Positions 16,657-25,398 are shown, counted from the first letter of the stretch. The stretch is DNA of 64,000 nt from Chloroflexaceae bacterium (GCA_025057155.1 JANWYD010000006.1:1-64000), one strand, 5' to 3'. Notes: a model not told the origin generated them from the sequence alone. A program made the numbers and translations.

Positions 16657-17418
16657 ATGTACACAATAACCCTGCCAGGCTTCAACGGCCCCCTCGACCT
16701 GCTGCTGCGCCTGATCGAGCGGGCGGAGCTTGACATCACCTCCATCTCGCTGGCGCAGGTGGCCGACCAGTACCTGGCCCACGTGCGGGCAATGGAGGCG
16801 CCGGACCCCGGCGCGCTGGCCGAGTTTGTGAGCCTGGCGGCCCGTCTGCTGCTGATCAAATCGCGGGCGCTGCTGCCCCGCCCTGCCGTTGCGGAGCGAG
16901 CCGCGCCGTTCCGGGACGCCGACGCCGAGGACCTGGCGCGGCAACTGCGCGAGTACCGGCGCTACAAACAGGCCGCCGCCCTGCTGCGCGCCTGGTACGA
17001 GGAGGAGCGGCGCACCTTCCTGCGCCTCACACCCGTTCCGCCGGAGCTGGATCTCACCCCGCCGCCCGTGCGCCATACGGTGGCCGAACTGGTCGCCGCG
17101 CTGCAGCGCCGCCTGCAACTGGCCCTGCCGCTGGAGGAAGCCGAGGTCATCGCCCTCGGCCCGCGGCTGACCGTCGCCCAGGTGGTCGCCGATATTCTGC
17201 GCCGCCTGGAGCGGGCCCCCTGGTTTAGCTTCGACGACCTGCTGGCCCCGGACGCGCGCCGGGAGGAGGTGATTGTCACCTTCTGGGCGGTGCTCGAACT
17301 GCTCAAACGGCGCGTGATCGTCGTGGAACAGCGCGACCTCTTCGGGATCATCAGCATCGGTCGCGGTGAGGCCGCGCCGACCCCCGCCGAGGCCACATTC
17401 GAGGACGATGAGCTGTGA
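16657..17418 (+). CDS. scpA: Segregation and condensation protein A
   Basis: A 253-residue ScpA, the kleisin that bridges SMC heads in bacterial condensin. The N-terminal signature FNGPLDLLLRLIERAELDIT (about 8-27) followed by ISLAQVADQYLAHV and the AARLLLIKSRALLP segment (about 61-76) is diagnostic. The C-terminal winged helix (about 180-250: VAQVVADILRRLE, VTFWAVLELLKR) binds the SMC cap. The partner scpB is not adjacent; it usually follows scpA but here a repeat-filled 940-bp spacer does. Confidence 0.93.
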   Translation: MYTITLPGFNGPLDLLLRLIERAELDITSISLAQVADQYLAHVRAMEAPDPGALAEFVSLAARLLLIKSRALLPRPAVAERAAPFRDADAEDLARQLREYRRYKQAAALLRAWYEEERRTFLRLTPVPPELDLTPPPVRHTVAELVAALQRRLQLALPLEEAEVIALGPRLTVAQVVADILRRLERAPWFSFDDLLAPDARREEVIVTFWAVLELLKRRVIVVEQRDLFGIISIGRGEAAPTPAEATFEDDEL

Positions 17419-17469
17419 GCGATCCAGCCGCCGGGCGGTGCGCTCTGATCATCTGGGAGCTGCATTAGT

Positions 17470-17796
17470 AGTCTGTAAACAAAGTCTTTCGCTAACCCCT
17501 CGCCCCCTCCCCAACCCTTACTCAGGTGCAGGGTTTTCCGGCCCATCCTCGCGTCACATTCGCCATCCGGGGCATCGGGACGCCCAACTCCCCCCTCTCC
17601 GCCGTAGGTGGAGAGGGGGGCGTGGGGGTGAGGATCGGAAGCGCATTGGAATGCCGAATACCCCTTCTCGCTCGAAAAACCCTGCACCTGAGAGCTCCCC
17701 AACCCTCTCCCGCCGGGGGAGGGAGTCCGGCGCCTCCCCCCAACGGGGGGAGGCTGGGAGGGGGGCGAAAATGCAAGCGAACGCGCTTCACAGACC
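17470..17796. mobile_element. AGTCTGT-ended element, copy D, interrupted by a second element
   Basis: The outer ends AGTCTGTAAACAAAGT (17470) and ACAGACC (17790-17796) match copies A-C. Removing the 176-bp insertion and one copy of the 12-bp direct repeat restores an element of about 139 bp whose C-rich and G-rich arms pair as in copy B. Confidence 0.75.
17507..17706. mobile_element. 172-bp MITE-like element with 12-bp target-site duplication
   Basis: The insertion is bounded by a perfect 17-bp inverted repeat, CTCAGGTGCAGGGTTTT at 17521-17537 and its complement at 17676-17692. The direct repeat CTCCCCAACCCT flanks it at 17507-17518 and 17695-17706, and the intact AGTCTGT-ended copies have this sequence only once. 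It encodes no protein; an inner palindrome (CCCCCCTCTCC...GGAGAGGGGGG) fills the centre. Confidence 0.85.
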
Positions 17797-18358
17797 GCCA
17801 CTGTCGTCCCACCACTTCACGGCCCGCCCCTCTCAGGGAAACCTCTGTAGCGTTTCTCGAAAGGATTGACCTGCAACGATGGTGGCGCGAGCGCAGCGAG
17901 CCACACCGCTCGGTGTCCTCAGTGGATCAAGCATTCCGGTCAGTGCTCTAAAACCCGCGTGAGCAACATTTCATCCGCGTGTCGCCTGGCAGTTCACGCT
18001 CAGGCGGCGATCGACGGCGTGACGGGGCGCGGGGTCTGCGTCTTCTCGCCGCTGCCGTTCCGCCCGCCGCAGGCGCGCTGGCCGATGTGAAAAGGGCCCG
18101 TAGCCGCCGGCCGCTGGCCGGCAGACGCTGGCCGGCGGCTTTCCGTCGCCGCGGCGCCGCCGCAATTCGGGCGCGCCACGAGGTGACAGGCTTTTCATTC
18201 CGCGCGCGGGGAGGGGGTCACAGGTTTCTCATACGCCCGTACTACCGTACCGGGTAAACGTATGACCAGGCTGCGCTACCACGTAGTACCCAAGGATGTC
18301 GTCTCCGGCGGGCAGCGGAGACCGTTGTGTTCATCGTCGTTGAGACAAGGAGCAGAGC
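17797..18358 (+). other. Spacer before the MBG-domain gene
   Basis: No gene is seen. The inverted stretch CCGGCCGCTGGCCGGCAGAC around 18107-18140 and the hairpin GTCTCCG/CGGAGAC at 18301-18322 are the only structures. The hairpin would lie in the 5' leader of the downstream gene, whose ribosome site is AAGGAG at 18348-18353. Confidence 0.4.
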
Positions 18359-20125
18359 ATGCGCCCATCCACCCCCACCCCCTGGTACCGCAAGGCCCCC
18401 ATCCGCGGCGCTCTAGCGGCCCTGCTGATCGCCCTGGTGGCCCTGACCGCCACCTCGGCAGTGTACGCCGTGGCCTATGTTGACCCCGATACGCCGCCGG
18501 GCGGTTCAGACCTCCCGAATGCCATCTACGGCTATCCCTACCCTCCTTCCGGCGGTCCCGTCCGCCTGGTGGCCACCGGCACGAATGCGGGGACCCAGTT
18601 TTTCATTGTTAATCCGCCGCCTTCGGGGTACAACCCTCCGCTGGGAACCCGGCTGCCCAATGGCATTCAGATCATTCAGGACAGTCAAACCCAGGCGCGG
18701 ATCGCCACTCCTCCGGGTGGGACGGTAACCGAGCCGGCAACCGATGATCCCAACGGCATTACGTTCGCCATCGGGGTGACGGGCAATGCCAATGAGCCGC
18801 CGGGATCGGGAACGGTCGCCGCGCGGGGCTACCGCATCCGCGTACAGCGCGCCCCGCTGACGGTCACCGCTAACAACGCCACCCGGCGCTATGGCGCACC
18901 CAATCCAACCTTCACGTTCAACGTGACCGGGCTGCGTAACGGCGACACGGTGCAGCAGGTATTCGCCGGCGCGCTGGCCACCACGGCCACCAGCGCCAGC
19001 CCGGCGGGCACGTACCAGATCATCCAGGGCACCCTGGGACTGACGAACTATGGCGCCGCGCGTTACACCTTGAACTTCGAGCCCGGCACGCTGACCGTGA
19101 CCCGCGCCCCGCTGACCGTCACCGCCAACGATGCCACCCGGCGGGTCGGCGCGCCCAACCCGACCTTCACTGCCCGCTATGAGGGCTTTGTCAATGGCGA
19201 CGGCCCGGCTGATCTGAATGGCACGTTGAGCTTCTCGACCCCCGCAACGACCGCCAGCCCGGCGGGCACGTATCCCATCACCCCCGGCGGCCTGACGAGC
19301 AACAACTATGCCATCACCTTTGTTGATGGCACGCTGACCGTCACCGAGCGCGACCTGCCGGAGATCGCCTGGCCCGACCCCGCGCCGATCACCTATGGCA
19401 CGCCGCTTAGCTCCGCCCAATTGAACGCCACGGCCAGCTTCAACGGCCAGACCGTTCCCGGCGTCTTCACCTACGATCCGCCAGCGGGAACGGTGCTGCC
19501 GGCCGGCACGCGCAACCTGCGGGTGACGTTCACTCCCAATGACACAACTAATTTCGCGCCCGTCAGCGTGGACAGAACCATCACGGTGAACCGCGCGCCA
19601 CTGCGGGTCGTCGCCGACAACCGCAGCCGGACCTACGGCGCGGCGAATCCGAGTCTGACCTACACCGCAAATCTCCAGGGCAACGACACGCTCGCGCAGG
19701 TGTTGACCGGTAGCCCGGCGACACCGGCTACGGCCACCAGCCCGGTGGGCGCCTATCCCATCAACCAGGGCACGCTGGCCCTCTCGGAGTACGGCGCTGA
19801 ACGCTACACGCTGACCTTCGAGCCGGGCACGCTGAGTGTGACTCCCGCCCCGCTCACGATCAGGGCCAATGATGTCTCCAGACCCTTCGGCAGGCCCAAC
19901 CCGCCCTTCACGGCCAGCTACATTGGTTTCGTCAATGATGAAGGGCCTGGCGTGTTGCAGGGTGAACTGCGATTCACAACTACGGCGACCGAGAGCAGCC
20001 CTATGGGCACCTACCCGATCGTTCCGAGCGGTTTATCCAGCCCAAACTATAACATTACCTATGTGCCGGGCACGCTGACGATCAGCGACACCCGCGTCTA
20101 CCTGCCGCTGCTCGTGCGGAACTAG
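18359..20125 (+). CDS. Secreted MBG/Ig-like repeat surface protein
   Basis: A 588-residue exported protein. An N-terminal signal (AALLIALVALTATSAVYA) is followed by a unique domain (about 40-160) and then MBG-type beta-sandwich repeats that begin APLTVTANNATRRYGAPNP, at about 165, 247, 421 and 503. A different Ig-like module (PAPITYGTPLSSAQLNATA) sits between the second and third. Each repeat has the YGAPNP...F/Y...G and GTYPI...GTLTVT patterns. The protein ends VYLPLLVRN, a tail seen on many exported Chloroflexota proteins. It probably contributes to the cell surface or adhesion. AAGGAG precedes the ATG, and a strong hairpin follows the stop. Confidence 0.85.
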   Translation: MRPSTPTPWYRKAPIRGALAALLIALVALTATSAVYAVAYVDPDTPPGGSDLPNAIYGYPYPPSGGPVRLVATGTNAGTQFFIVNPPPSGYNPPLGTRLPNGIQIIQDSQTQARIATPPGGTVTEPATDDPNGITFAIGVTGNANEPPGSGTVAARGYRIRVQRAPLTVTANNATRRYGAPNPTFTFNVTGLRNGDTVQQVFAGALATTATSASPAGTYQIIQGTLGLTNYGAARYTLNFEPGTLTVTRAPLTVTANDATRRVGAPNPTFTARYEGFVNGDGPADLNGTLSFSTPATTASPAGTYPITPGGLTSNNYAITFVDGTLTVTERDLPEIAWPDPAPITYGTPLSSAQLNATASFNGQTVPGVFTYDPPAGTVLPAGTRNLRVTFTPNDTTNFAPVSVDRTITVNRAPLRVVADNRSRTYGAANPSLTYTANLQGNDTLAQVLTGSPATPATATSPVGAYPINQGTLALSEYGAERYTLTFEPGTLSVTPAPLTIRANDVSRPFGRPNPPFTASYIGFVNDEGPGVLQGELRFTTTATESSPMGTYPIVPSGLSSPNYNITYVPGTLTISDTRVYLPLLVRN

Positions 20126-20160
20126 CGCGGCCCGCGGCGGCCAGGGAGAAGTGGCACTGG

Positions 20161-20193
20161 CGGGTCCGGGAGAGCGCGCCTCTCCCGGACCCG
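20161..20193 (+). terminator. Strong hairpin after the MBG gene
   Basis: CGGGTCCGGGAGAG (20161-20174) pairs perfectly with 20180-20193 around CGCGC. There is no T-run, so it may be a terminator of the U-tract-less kind or an mRNA 3' stabiliser. Confidence 0.6.
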
Positions 20194-20363
20194 AGTAGCG
20201 TAACCGTTCAGAACCCGGCCTTCTCGACCATCGTAACCGGCAGGAAGGAGCGGCGGAGACCCGCCAGAGGCCACCCCGACAACCCGCTGCAACATGCAGG
20301 AAATGCGTGGCCCCGCTGCGAGAGGCGGAGCTTACGCCTCCCGCGCCGCGCGCGCGGGCGTGC

Positions 20364-20369
20364 TATGAT
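20364..20369 (+). promoter_or_regulatory. Extended -10 candidate (TGCTATGAT)
   Basis: TGC followed by TATGAT stands 40 bp before the MBL-fold start, at the edge of a very GC-rich stretch. No clear -35 box is visible. Confidence 0.35.
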
Positions 20370-20408
20370 ATGCGTGGAGATGCGCGACTGCAAGACTCGG
20401 AGCGGACG

Positions 20409-21161
20409 ATGCCACGCATGATCCTGCTGGGGACGGGGACCGGTCTCCCCGACGCGGATCGGGGACATACGCATATGGTCTGGGACGGGCCGGGCGGCCC
20501 GCTGCTGATTGACGCGGGCGGCGACACCTACCAGCGGCTCCTGCGCGCCGGGATCGATCCGCAGGCGCTGAGCGGCGTCATCATTACCCACAGCCACTGC
20601 GATCACATCAACGGCCTGCCAGGGCTGATCTTCAGCATGCGCCTGGGCGGGCGCGAGGCGCCGCTGCCGATCTACGGGCTGGCCCCGGTGTTGCAGGTGC
20701 TCGAACATACCCTGGAGGCGATGCAGGTCGAGTACCACGTGCCACCGGACTGGCGCCCGCTCCAGCCCGGCGACATTCTGCCCCTGGCGGAAGGGTGGCA
20801 GGTGCGCACTGCGCCGACCACCCATAGCCGCCCCGGTCTGGCGTTGCGCTTCGAGGCCCCGGCGAGCGGGCGCGCCCTGGTCTACTCGGCTGACACCGAG
20901 CCGTGCGCCGCGGTGCAGGAGCTGGCCCGGAGGGCCACGGCGCTCATCCACGAGGCCACGACCGCCGAGCCTTCCGCCGGGCATACGACGCCGCGGCAGG
21001 CGGGGGCGCTGGCGGCGGCGGCGGGCGTGGCGCATCTCGTTCTGGTGCACTACAGCCCCCGCTGGACGATGCCCGAGGCCGACGCCCTGGCCGCGGTGGC
21101 GAACGGGGGCTTCACCGGCCGCGCCGACATTGGGCGCGATGGGCAGACAGTTGAGATTTGA
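20409..21161 (+). CDS. MBL-fold metallohydrolase (tRNase Z-like)
   Basis: A 250-residue metallo-beta-lactamase-fold enzyme. The metal ligands appear in order: HSHCDHINGL (HxHxDH, about 61-70), the histidine in TTHSRPG (about 138), aspartate in VYSADTEPC (about 158) and histidine in LVLVHYSPR (about 215). HEATT near residue 182 is the HEAT motif seen in RNase Z-like proteins. The length is shorter than canonical RNase Z and an exosite arm is not evident, so it may be a phosphodiesterase of that subgroup. The ATG follows a weak GGAG; a longer frame from 20307 lacks conservation. Confidence 0.82.
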   Translation: MPRMILLGTGTGLPDADRGHTHMVWDGPGGPLLIDAGGDTYQRLLRAGIDPQALSGVIITHSHCDHINGLPGLIFSMRLGGREAPLPIYGLAPVLQVLEHTLEAMQVEYHVPPDWRPLQPGDILPLAEGWQVRTAPTTHSRPGLALRFEAPASGRALVYSADTEPCAAVQELARRATALIHEATTAEPSAGHTTPRQAGALAAAAGVAHLVLVHYSPRWTMPEADALAAVANGGFTGRADIGRDGQTVEI

Positions 21162-21169
21162 GGCGAACA

Positions 21170-21585
21170 CGGCCCCCCTCCGGCCTCACGAATGGCGGAA
21201 AGGTTCCGCCCCCGGCCTTCTTGACCGGCAGGGGCGCGCGGCCGGTCGCTCGCCCGGCAGGCGGCGCACGCGTCGCCCTGAGCGCAGCCCGCCCCCCTCC
21301 CCGCCTCCCCCCAACGGGGGGAGGCGCCAGGCGCCCTTCCCGGCAGGGGAGGGTTTTGGGTCGTCAGAAAGCCCAATTCCCTCTCTCCCGCGCACGGGAG
21401 GCGGGGTAGCAAGCCGCCGGCATCCCCCTCTCCACCTGCGGCGGAGAGGGAGGGTGGGGCATTAGCGCATTCAGATGTGGAAAACCTCTTCTCCCTCAAA
21501 AACCCTGCACCTGCGCAGGGTTTGGGAGGAGAGTGCGCTTAAGCCCCGCCAGGGGTTCCATAGGAAGGGGTAGGCCCGCGGAACC
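21170..21585. repeat. Repeat-filled spacer with a fragment of the 172-bp element
   Basis: Two palindromes (CCTCCCCCCAACGGGGGGAGG near 21297-21321 and the CTCTCC...GGAGAG pair near 21425-21452) are followed at about 21463-21513 by the right half of the CTCAGGTGCAGG element, ending AAACCCTGCACCTG. No gene is seen. Confidence 0.55.
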
Positions 21586-22344
21586 ATGGACGAGCGAACA
21601 CTGCGCGCATTGCTGGAACGGGTGCAACGGGGCGAGACGGGGGTCGAGGAGGCCATGGCGGCGTTGCGCCGGTTGCCCTTCGAGGATCTGGGCTTCGCCC
21701 GCCTCGACACCCACCGCGCCCTGCGCGCCGGCTTTCCGGAGGTGGTGTACTGCGAGGGCAAGCGCCCCGAGCAGGCCGCCGCGATCATCGCGCGGCTGGC
21801 CGAGGGGCCGGGGCCGGTGCTGGGAACGCGGGCCTCCTTCGAGGTATACGCGCAGGTGCGCGCCGCCGTCCCTGCGGCGCGCTACAGCGACGTGGCGCGC
21901 ATGGTGATCATCGAGCGCCAGCCGCTCCCAAAGCGCCCCGGCGTGGTGCTGGTGATCTGCGCCGGCACCGCCGATCTGCCTGTCGCCGAAGAGGCGGCGC
22001 TGACCGCCGAAGTGATGGGCAACCACGTCGAGCGGCTGGCAGACGTAGGCGTGGCCGGGCTGCACCGGCTGCTGGCCCACCTGGAACAGGTGCAGCGCGC
22101 GTCGGTGCTGGTGGTTGTCGCAGGAATGGAGGGCGCCCTGCCCAGCGTGGTCGGCGGCCTGGTCCGGCGGCCGCTCATCGCCGTGCCGACCAGCGTGGGC
22201 TATGGCGCCAGCTTCGGGGGCCTGGCCGCCCTGCTGGCGATGCTCAACAGTTGCGCTCCGGGCGTAACGGTGGTAAACATTGACAACGGCTTCGGCGCGG
22301 GGTACGCTGCGAGTATGATCAACACGCTGGCCGCCGGGGGGTGA
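21586..22344 (+). CDS. larB: Nickel-pincer cofactor synthase LarB
   Basis: A 252-residue LarB: it carboxylates and hydrolyses nicotinic acid adenine dinucleotide to give pyridinium-3,5-biscarboxylate mononucleotide, the first step of the nickel-pincer cofactor. The N-terminal helical part (1-50) is followed by a PurE-like fold with the conserved VVYCEGK (about 52-59), VICAGTADLPVAEEA (about 125-139), ALPSVVGGLV and TSVGYGASFGGLAALLAMLNSC. These segments are specific to LarB. It is followed by larE on the same strand; larC and the racemase larA are not in the window. Confidence 0.93.
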   Translation: MDERTLRALLERVQRGETGVEEAMAALRRLPFEDLGFARLDTHRALRAGFPEVVYCEGKRPEQAAAIIARLAEGPGPVLGTRASFEVYAQVRAAVPAARYSDVARMVIIERQPLPKRPGVVLVICAGTADLPVAEEAALTAEVMGNHVERLADVGVAGLHRLLAHLEQVQRASVLVVVAGMEGALPSVVGGLVRRPLIAVPTSVGYGASFGGLAALLAMLNSCAPGVTVVNIDNGFGAGYAASMINTLAAGG

Positions 22345-22361
22345 CAAGAAGATTGTCCCGG

Positions 22362-22377
22362 GGAGGGCCAGCCCTCC
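22362..22377. repeat. GGAGGGC/GCCCTCC hairpin between larB and larE
   Basis: A 7-bp perfect stem around CA. Copies of this palindrome also sit at 33808, 38812, 38850, 48746, 52819 and 57327. Confidence 0.5.
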
Positions 22378-22421
22378 TTGAAACCCTCCCTGCCGTAGTT
22401 CTCGCCGGGAGTCACAAGCGA

Positions 22422-23285
22422 ATGAACCTCGAACCTTTGCCTCCCGAACTGGCCGATAAAGCGGCGCGCCTGCGGGCGATCCTGCGGGGCCTGGACGGCG
22501 CGGTGATTGCCATGTCGGGCGGCGTGGATAGCACGCTGCTGGTCCATGCGACGCACGCCGCCCTGGGGGACCGCGCCCTGGCCGTCACCGCTGATTCGCC
22601 GTCGTTGCCGCGCCGCGAGTTGCGGGAGGCGGAGGAACTGGCGCGTCTGATCGGCGTGCGCCATCTGGTCATCACGACCGATGAGGTCGCCGACCCGCGC
22701 TACGCAGCCAACCCAGCCAATCGCTGCTACTTTTGCAAGCGCGAGCTGTTCACCCGGCTGCGCGCCCTGGCCGATGAGTACAATCTGCCCTGGGTGCTCT
22801 ATGGCGATAACCTCGACGATCTGGGCGACCACCGTCCAGGGGCGCAGGCGGCGCTGGAGCACGGCGTGCGCGCGCCGCTGAAGGAGGCCGGCCTGACCAA
22901 GGCCGACATCCGCGCTCTGGCGCGCTGGCATGGCCTGCCGGTGTGGGACAAGCCGGCCTTCGCCTGTCTCGGCTCGCGCTTTCCCTACGGCACGCCGATC
23001 ACCCCCGCAAAGCTGGCGCAGGTGGAGGCGGCGGAGGAGGTGCTGCGCGAACTGGGCCTGCGGCAGTACCGGGTGCGGCACCATGGCGACCTGGCGCGGA
23101 TCGAAGTCGAAGCGGCGGATATGCCGCGGCTGGTAGAACGCGCGGTCGAGGTGGTCGAGCGTATCCGCGCGGCGGCCGGCTTCCGCCATGTGACGCTGGA
23201 CCTCGCCGGTTACCGGCGGGGCAGCCTGAACGAGGGTCTGGATCTGACCGTCGCGCTCGAACCGGCGCAGCGAGGCCGGCCATGA
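22422..23285 (+). CDS. larE: Sulfur transferase LarE
   Basis: A 287-residue PP-loop ATPase that activates the LarB product and inserts sulfur to make the dithio nickel-pincer ligand. The ATP-binding SGGVDS is at 32-37, the LarE hallmark RCYFCKRELF at 101-110, and KPAFACLGSRFPYG (177-190) carries a Cys at 182, which I take to be the sulfur-site position (aligned from memory, not computed). The four terminal bases overlap the start of the next gene (ATGA). An in-frame GTG at 22341 would add 27 residues from repeat DNA and is less likely. Confidence 0.92.
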   Translation: MNLEPLPPELADKAARLRAILRGLDGAVIAMSGGVDSTLLVHATHAALGDRALAVTADSPSLPRRELREAEELARLIGVRHLVITTDEVADPRYAANPANRCYFCKRELFTRLRALADEYNLPWVLYGDNLDDLGDHRPGAQAALEHGVRAPLKEAGLTKADIRALARWHGLPVWDKPAFACLGSRFPYGTPITPAKLAQVEAAEEVLRELGLRQYRVRHHGDLARIEVEAADMPRLVERAVEVVERIRAAAGFRHVTLDLAGYRRGSLNEGLDLTVALEPAQRGRP

Positions 23286-24898
23286 GCGCGCCGCGGGACC
23301 GGCGGCTGGCTGCCGCGAAGCAGGTGGCGGCGCCGGCCCTTGGCCGGTGGCCGGCGCGCCTGGCGCGAACTCTGGCAGGGCTGGCCGGCCTCGCAGCGAT
23401 CAGTGCAGGTCTCTGGCTGCTGTTCACCTCGCGGGCGCCGCTGGCGGGTATCGAGCGCCTCACCCTGGGCGCGACGCCGGTGACGGTATACCGGCCCGCG
23501 GTCGCGGGACCGGCCCCGGCGGTCGTGATCGCCCACGGCTTCGCCGCCTCGCAGCAGATTATGGAGCCGTTCGCGCTCACGCTGGCGCGCAATGGCTACC
23601 TGGCGCTTACCTTCGACTTTCCCGGCCATGGGCGGAACACCGCGCCCCTCCGGGGCGATCTGGCCGACCGCGAAGGGCGTTACCGGCAGTTGCGAACGGC
23701 GCTTGACGCAGTGGTGGCCTATGCCCGCGAGCGCGGCGACGGACGGGTGGGGCTGGTGGGCCACTCCATGGGTAGCGAAGCGGTGGCGCGCTACGCGATG
23801 GAGCAGCCCGACATTGCCGCGACGGTCGCCGTCTCGCTGGTCTACGAGGGAACGACGGCCACGCGCCCGGCCAATCTGCTGGTGCTCACGGGCGCGCTGG
23901 AGGGCGGCCTGCAGCCCCTGGCGGAGGCGGTGATCGTCGAGGCGGCGGGGGCGGCGGGCGTTCCCGGAGAGACGTATGGCGATCCAGCGGCGGGCACAGG
24001 GCGGCGGGTGGTCTTCGTACCGGGCGCCGAGCACATCGGGGTCCTGTTTCACCCTGTGAGCATGGCCGAAACCCTGGGCTGGTTCCAGGCGGCTATGCCG
24101 CTCAGGGCGATGCCGCCGCCCGGCGCGGGCGTTCTCGACAACCGCCTGCCGGCCCTGGGGCTGGTGTACATCGGCGCGGTGCTGCTCTACTGGCCTCTGG
24201 TGCGCCTGTTGCAGCCCATCGGTCCCCTCGGCGGGCAGACGGCGCCCTTCCCGCGGCGCGGCTGGTGGGCGACGGCGCTCGCCCCGGCGCTGCTCGCGCC
24301 CCTGCTGCTGCGCCTGATCCCTGCGGGCGATCTGCTGCCCATTCGCGTCGGCGGGCCGCTGGCGCTCTTCTTCGGCCTCTACGGGCTGCTCACCGCCGCG
24401 GGGTTGGCTGCGCTGACCCGGGGCCGGCGCGCAGCGTGGAGCGGTCTGGCCGCCTGGCGGCGCGGCCTCCTCATGGCCGTGGCCGCCGCCCTGCTGGTGG
24501 TTGGCTATGTGTTGTTGAGCTTCGGCGTGCCGACCCACCTGTTCGTGCTCAACTACTTCCCTCCGCCTCCGCGCTGGCCGGTCTTCCTGGCGGTCTTCGC
24601 GGCCATGCTGCCCTACTTCCTGGCCGACGAGCGGTTGACCCGCGGAGCGGGAGCGCCGCGCGGGGCCTATGTGCTGACGAAGGGCGCGTTCTTTGGCGGC
24701 CTGATCCTGGCCATCGTCCTCAACCCGCGCGAACTGTTCTTCCTGGTGCTGATCGCCCCGCTCTTCGTCGTCTACTTCGTGATCTACGGTCTCCTGAGCG
24801 GTCTGGTGCACCGGCAAACCCGAACCATCGTGGTAGGCGCGCTGGTGAACGCGGTCCTGTTCGCCTGGATCGTCGCGGCCACCTTCCCGCTGACGTAA
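23282..24898 (+). CDS. Membrane-anchored alpha/beta hydrolase with C-terminal multi-helix domain
   Basis: A 538-residue protein. After an N-terminal membrane helix (about 28-45), residues 60-275 form an alpha/beta hydrolase: VVIAHGFAASQQ (oxyanion region), FDFPGHGRNT, and nucleophile serine in VGHSMGSEA (about 160), with histidine in GAEHIGVLF (about 252). The second half has about eight hydrophobic helices (from LPALGLVYIGAVLLYWPLV onward). The membrane half has no function I recognise. Its ATG overlaps the larE stop, so it is cotranslated with larE, but a role in the cofactor pathway is not established. Confidence 0.8.
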   Translation: MSAPRDRRLAAAKQVAAPALGRWPARLARTLAGLAGLAAISAGLWLLFTSRAPLAGIERLTLGATPVTVYRPAVAGPAPAVVIAHGFAASQQIMEPFALTLARNGYLALTFDFPGHGRNTAPLRGDLADREGRYRQLRTALDAVVAYARERGDGRVGLVGHSMGSEAVARYAMEQPDIAATVAVSLVYEGTTATRPANLLVLTGALEGGLQPLAEAVIVEAAGAAGVPGETYGDPAAGTGRRVVFVPGAEHIGVLFHPVSMAETLGWFQAAMPLRAMPPPGAGVLDNRLPALGLVYIGAVLLYWPLVRLLQPIGPLGGQTAPFPRRGWWATALAPALLAPLLLRLIPAGDLLPIRVGGPLALFFGLYGLLTAAGLAALTRGRRAAWSGLAAWRRGLLMAVAAALLVVGYVLLSFGVPTHLFVLNYFPPPPRWPVFLAVFAAMLPYFLADERLTRGAGAPRGAYVLTKGAFFGGLILAIVLNPRELFFLVLIAPLFVVYFVIYGLLSGLVHRQTRTIVVGALVNAVLFAWIVAATFPLT

Positions 24899-24929
24899 CG
24901 ATAGGGAAAGGGGGGTTTCGCATGCCCGT

Positions 24930-25229
24930 GGGTGTGACGAAACGTTCTGCAGGATCGGGGTGCAGGCACCCGGCGCCCCGTAACCCGGCAAGCGTCCCGC
25001 CGGTTCGCACGCGGCGCTGGTTGCCGGTTCGCCCCGCGGCGCCGCGCTGCGCGCCGCAGGGCGCCCCCCTCCCGGCCTCCCCTCGCTGGGAGGAGGAGCG
25101 GTTCCCTCCCCCGGCGGGGGAGGGTCAGGGAGGGGGCGGGGCGGCGTCCGCCGCGAACGGACACCGCGCGTTCCCGAAACCTGGTCCGCCTCGCGCGCTG
25201 GGGATCATGCAAAATGTTTCGTCGCACCC
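24930..25229. mobile_element. 300-bp element with GGGTGTGACGAAAC ends
   Basis: GGGTGTGACGAAACGTTC (from 24930) and the complement of the bases ending at 25229 (GGGTGCGACGAAACATTT) form terminal inverted repeats matching in about 24 of 27 positions. The interior holds a CCCCCCTCCCGG/GGGAGGGGGCG palindrome and no gene. Imperfect CATGCCCGT and CATACCCCT flank it. Confidence 0.65.
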
Positions 25230-25269
25230 CATACCCCTTCCGGGCGAGGCGCCGGGCGCGATTTTCGGT

Positions 25270-25275
25270 TATACT
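25270..25275 (+). promoter_or_regulatory. Candidate -10 box for recO
   Basis: TATACT in GGTTATACTTG, the only AT-rich hexamer before recO, 168 bp upstream of its start. No clear -35. Confidence 0.35.
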
Positions 25276-25358
25276 TGTTTGCTACGCTAGGTAAGCGCCG
25301 CTGGCGGGAGCGTCGTGAGGGCCGCCCCCTCCCGAGAATCCTATCCCAGATAGACGCC

Positions 25359-25398
25359 AATCCAAAATCTAAAATCCAAAATCCAAAATCCAAAATCT
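25359..25398. repeat. AATCCAAA octamer array before recO
   Basis: Five units of AATCCAAA, one with a T variant. The array ends 44 bp before the recO ATG. Confidence 0.7.

Noticed and set aside
18222-18322. Possible c-di-GMP-type riboswitch before the MBG gene
   Set aside because: GGGTAAACG recalls part of the GEMM core, but the flanking stems and the tetraloop receptor are missing; only a simple hairpin at 18301 is supported.
22943-23281. N-terminal extension of the membrane hydrolase
   Set aside because: These 113 codons overlap larE out of frame, are rich in Arg/Gly/Ala and would precede a normal membrane anchor; the ATG overlapping the larE stop is the natural start.
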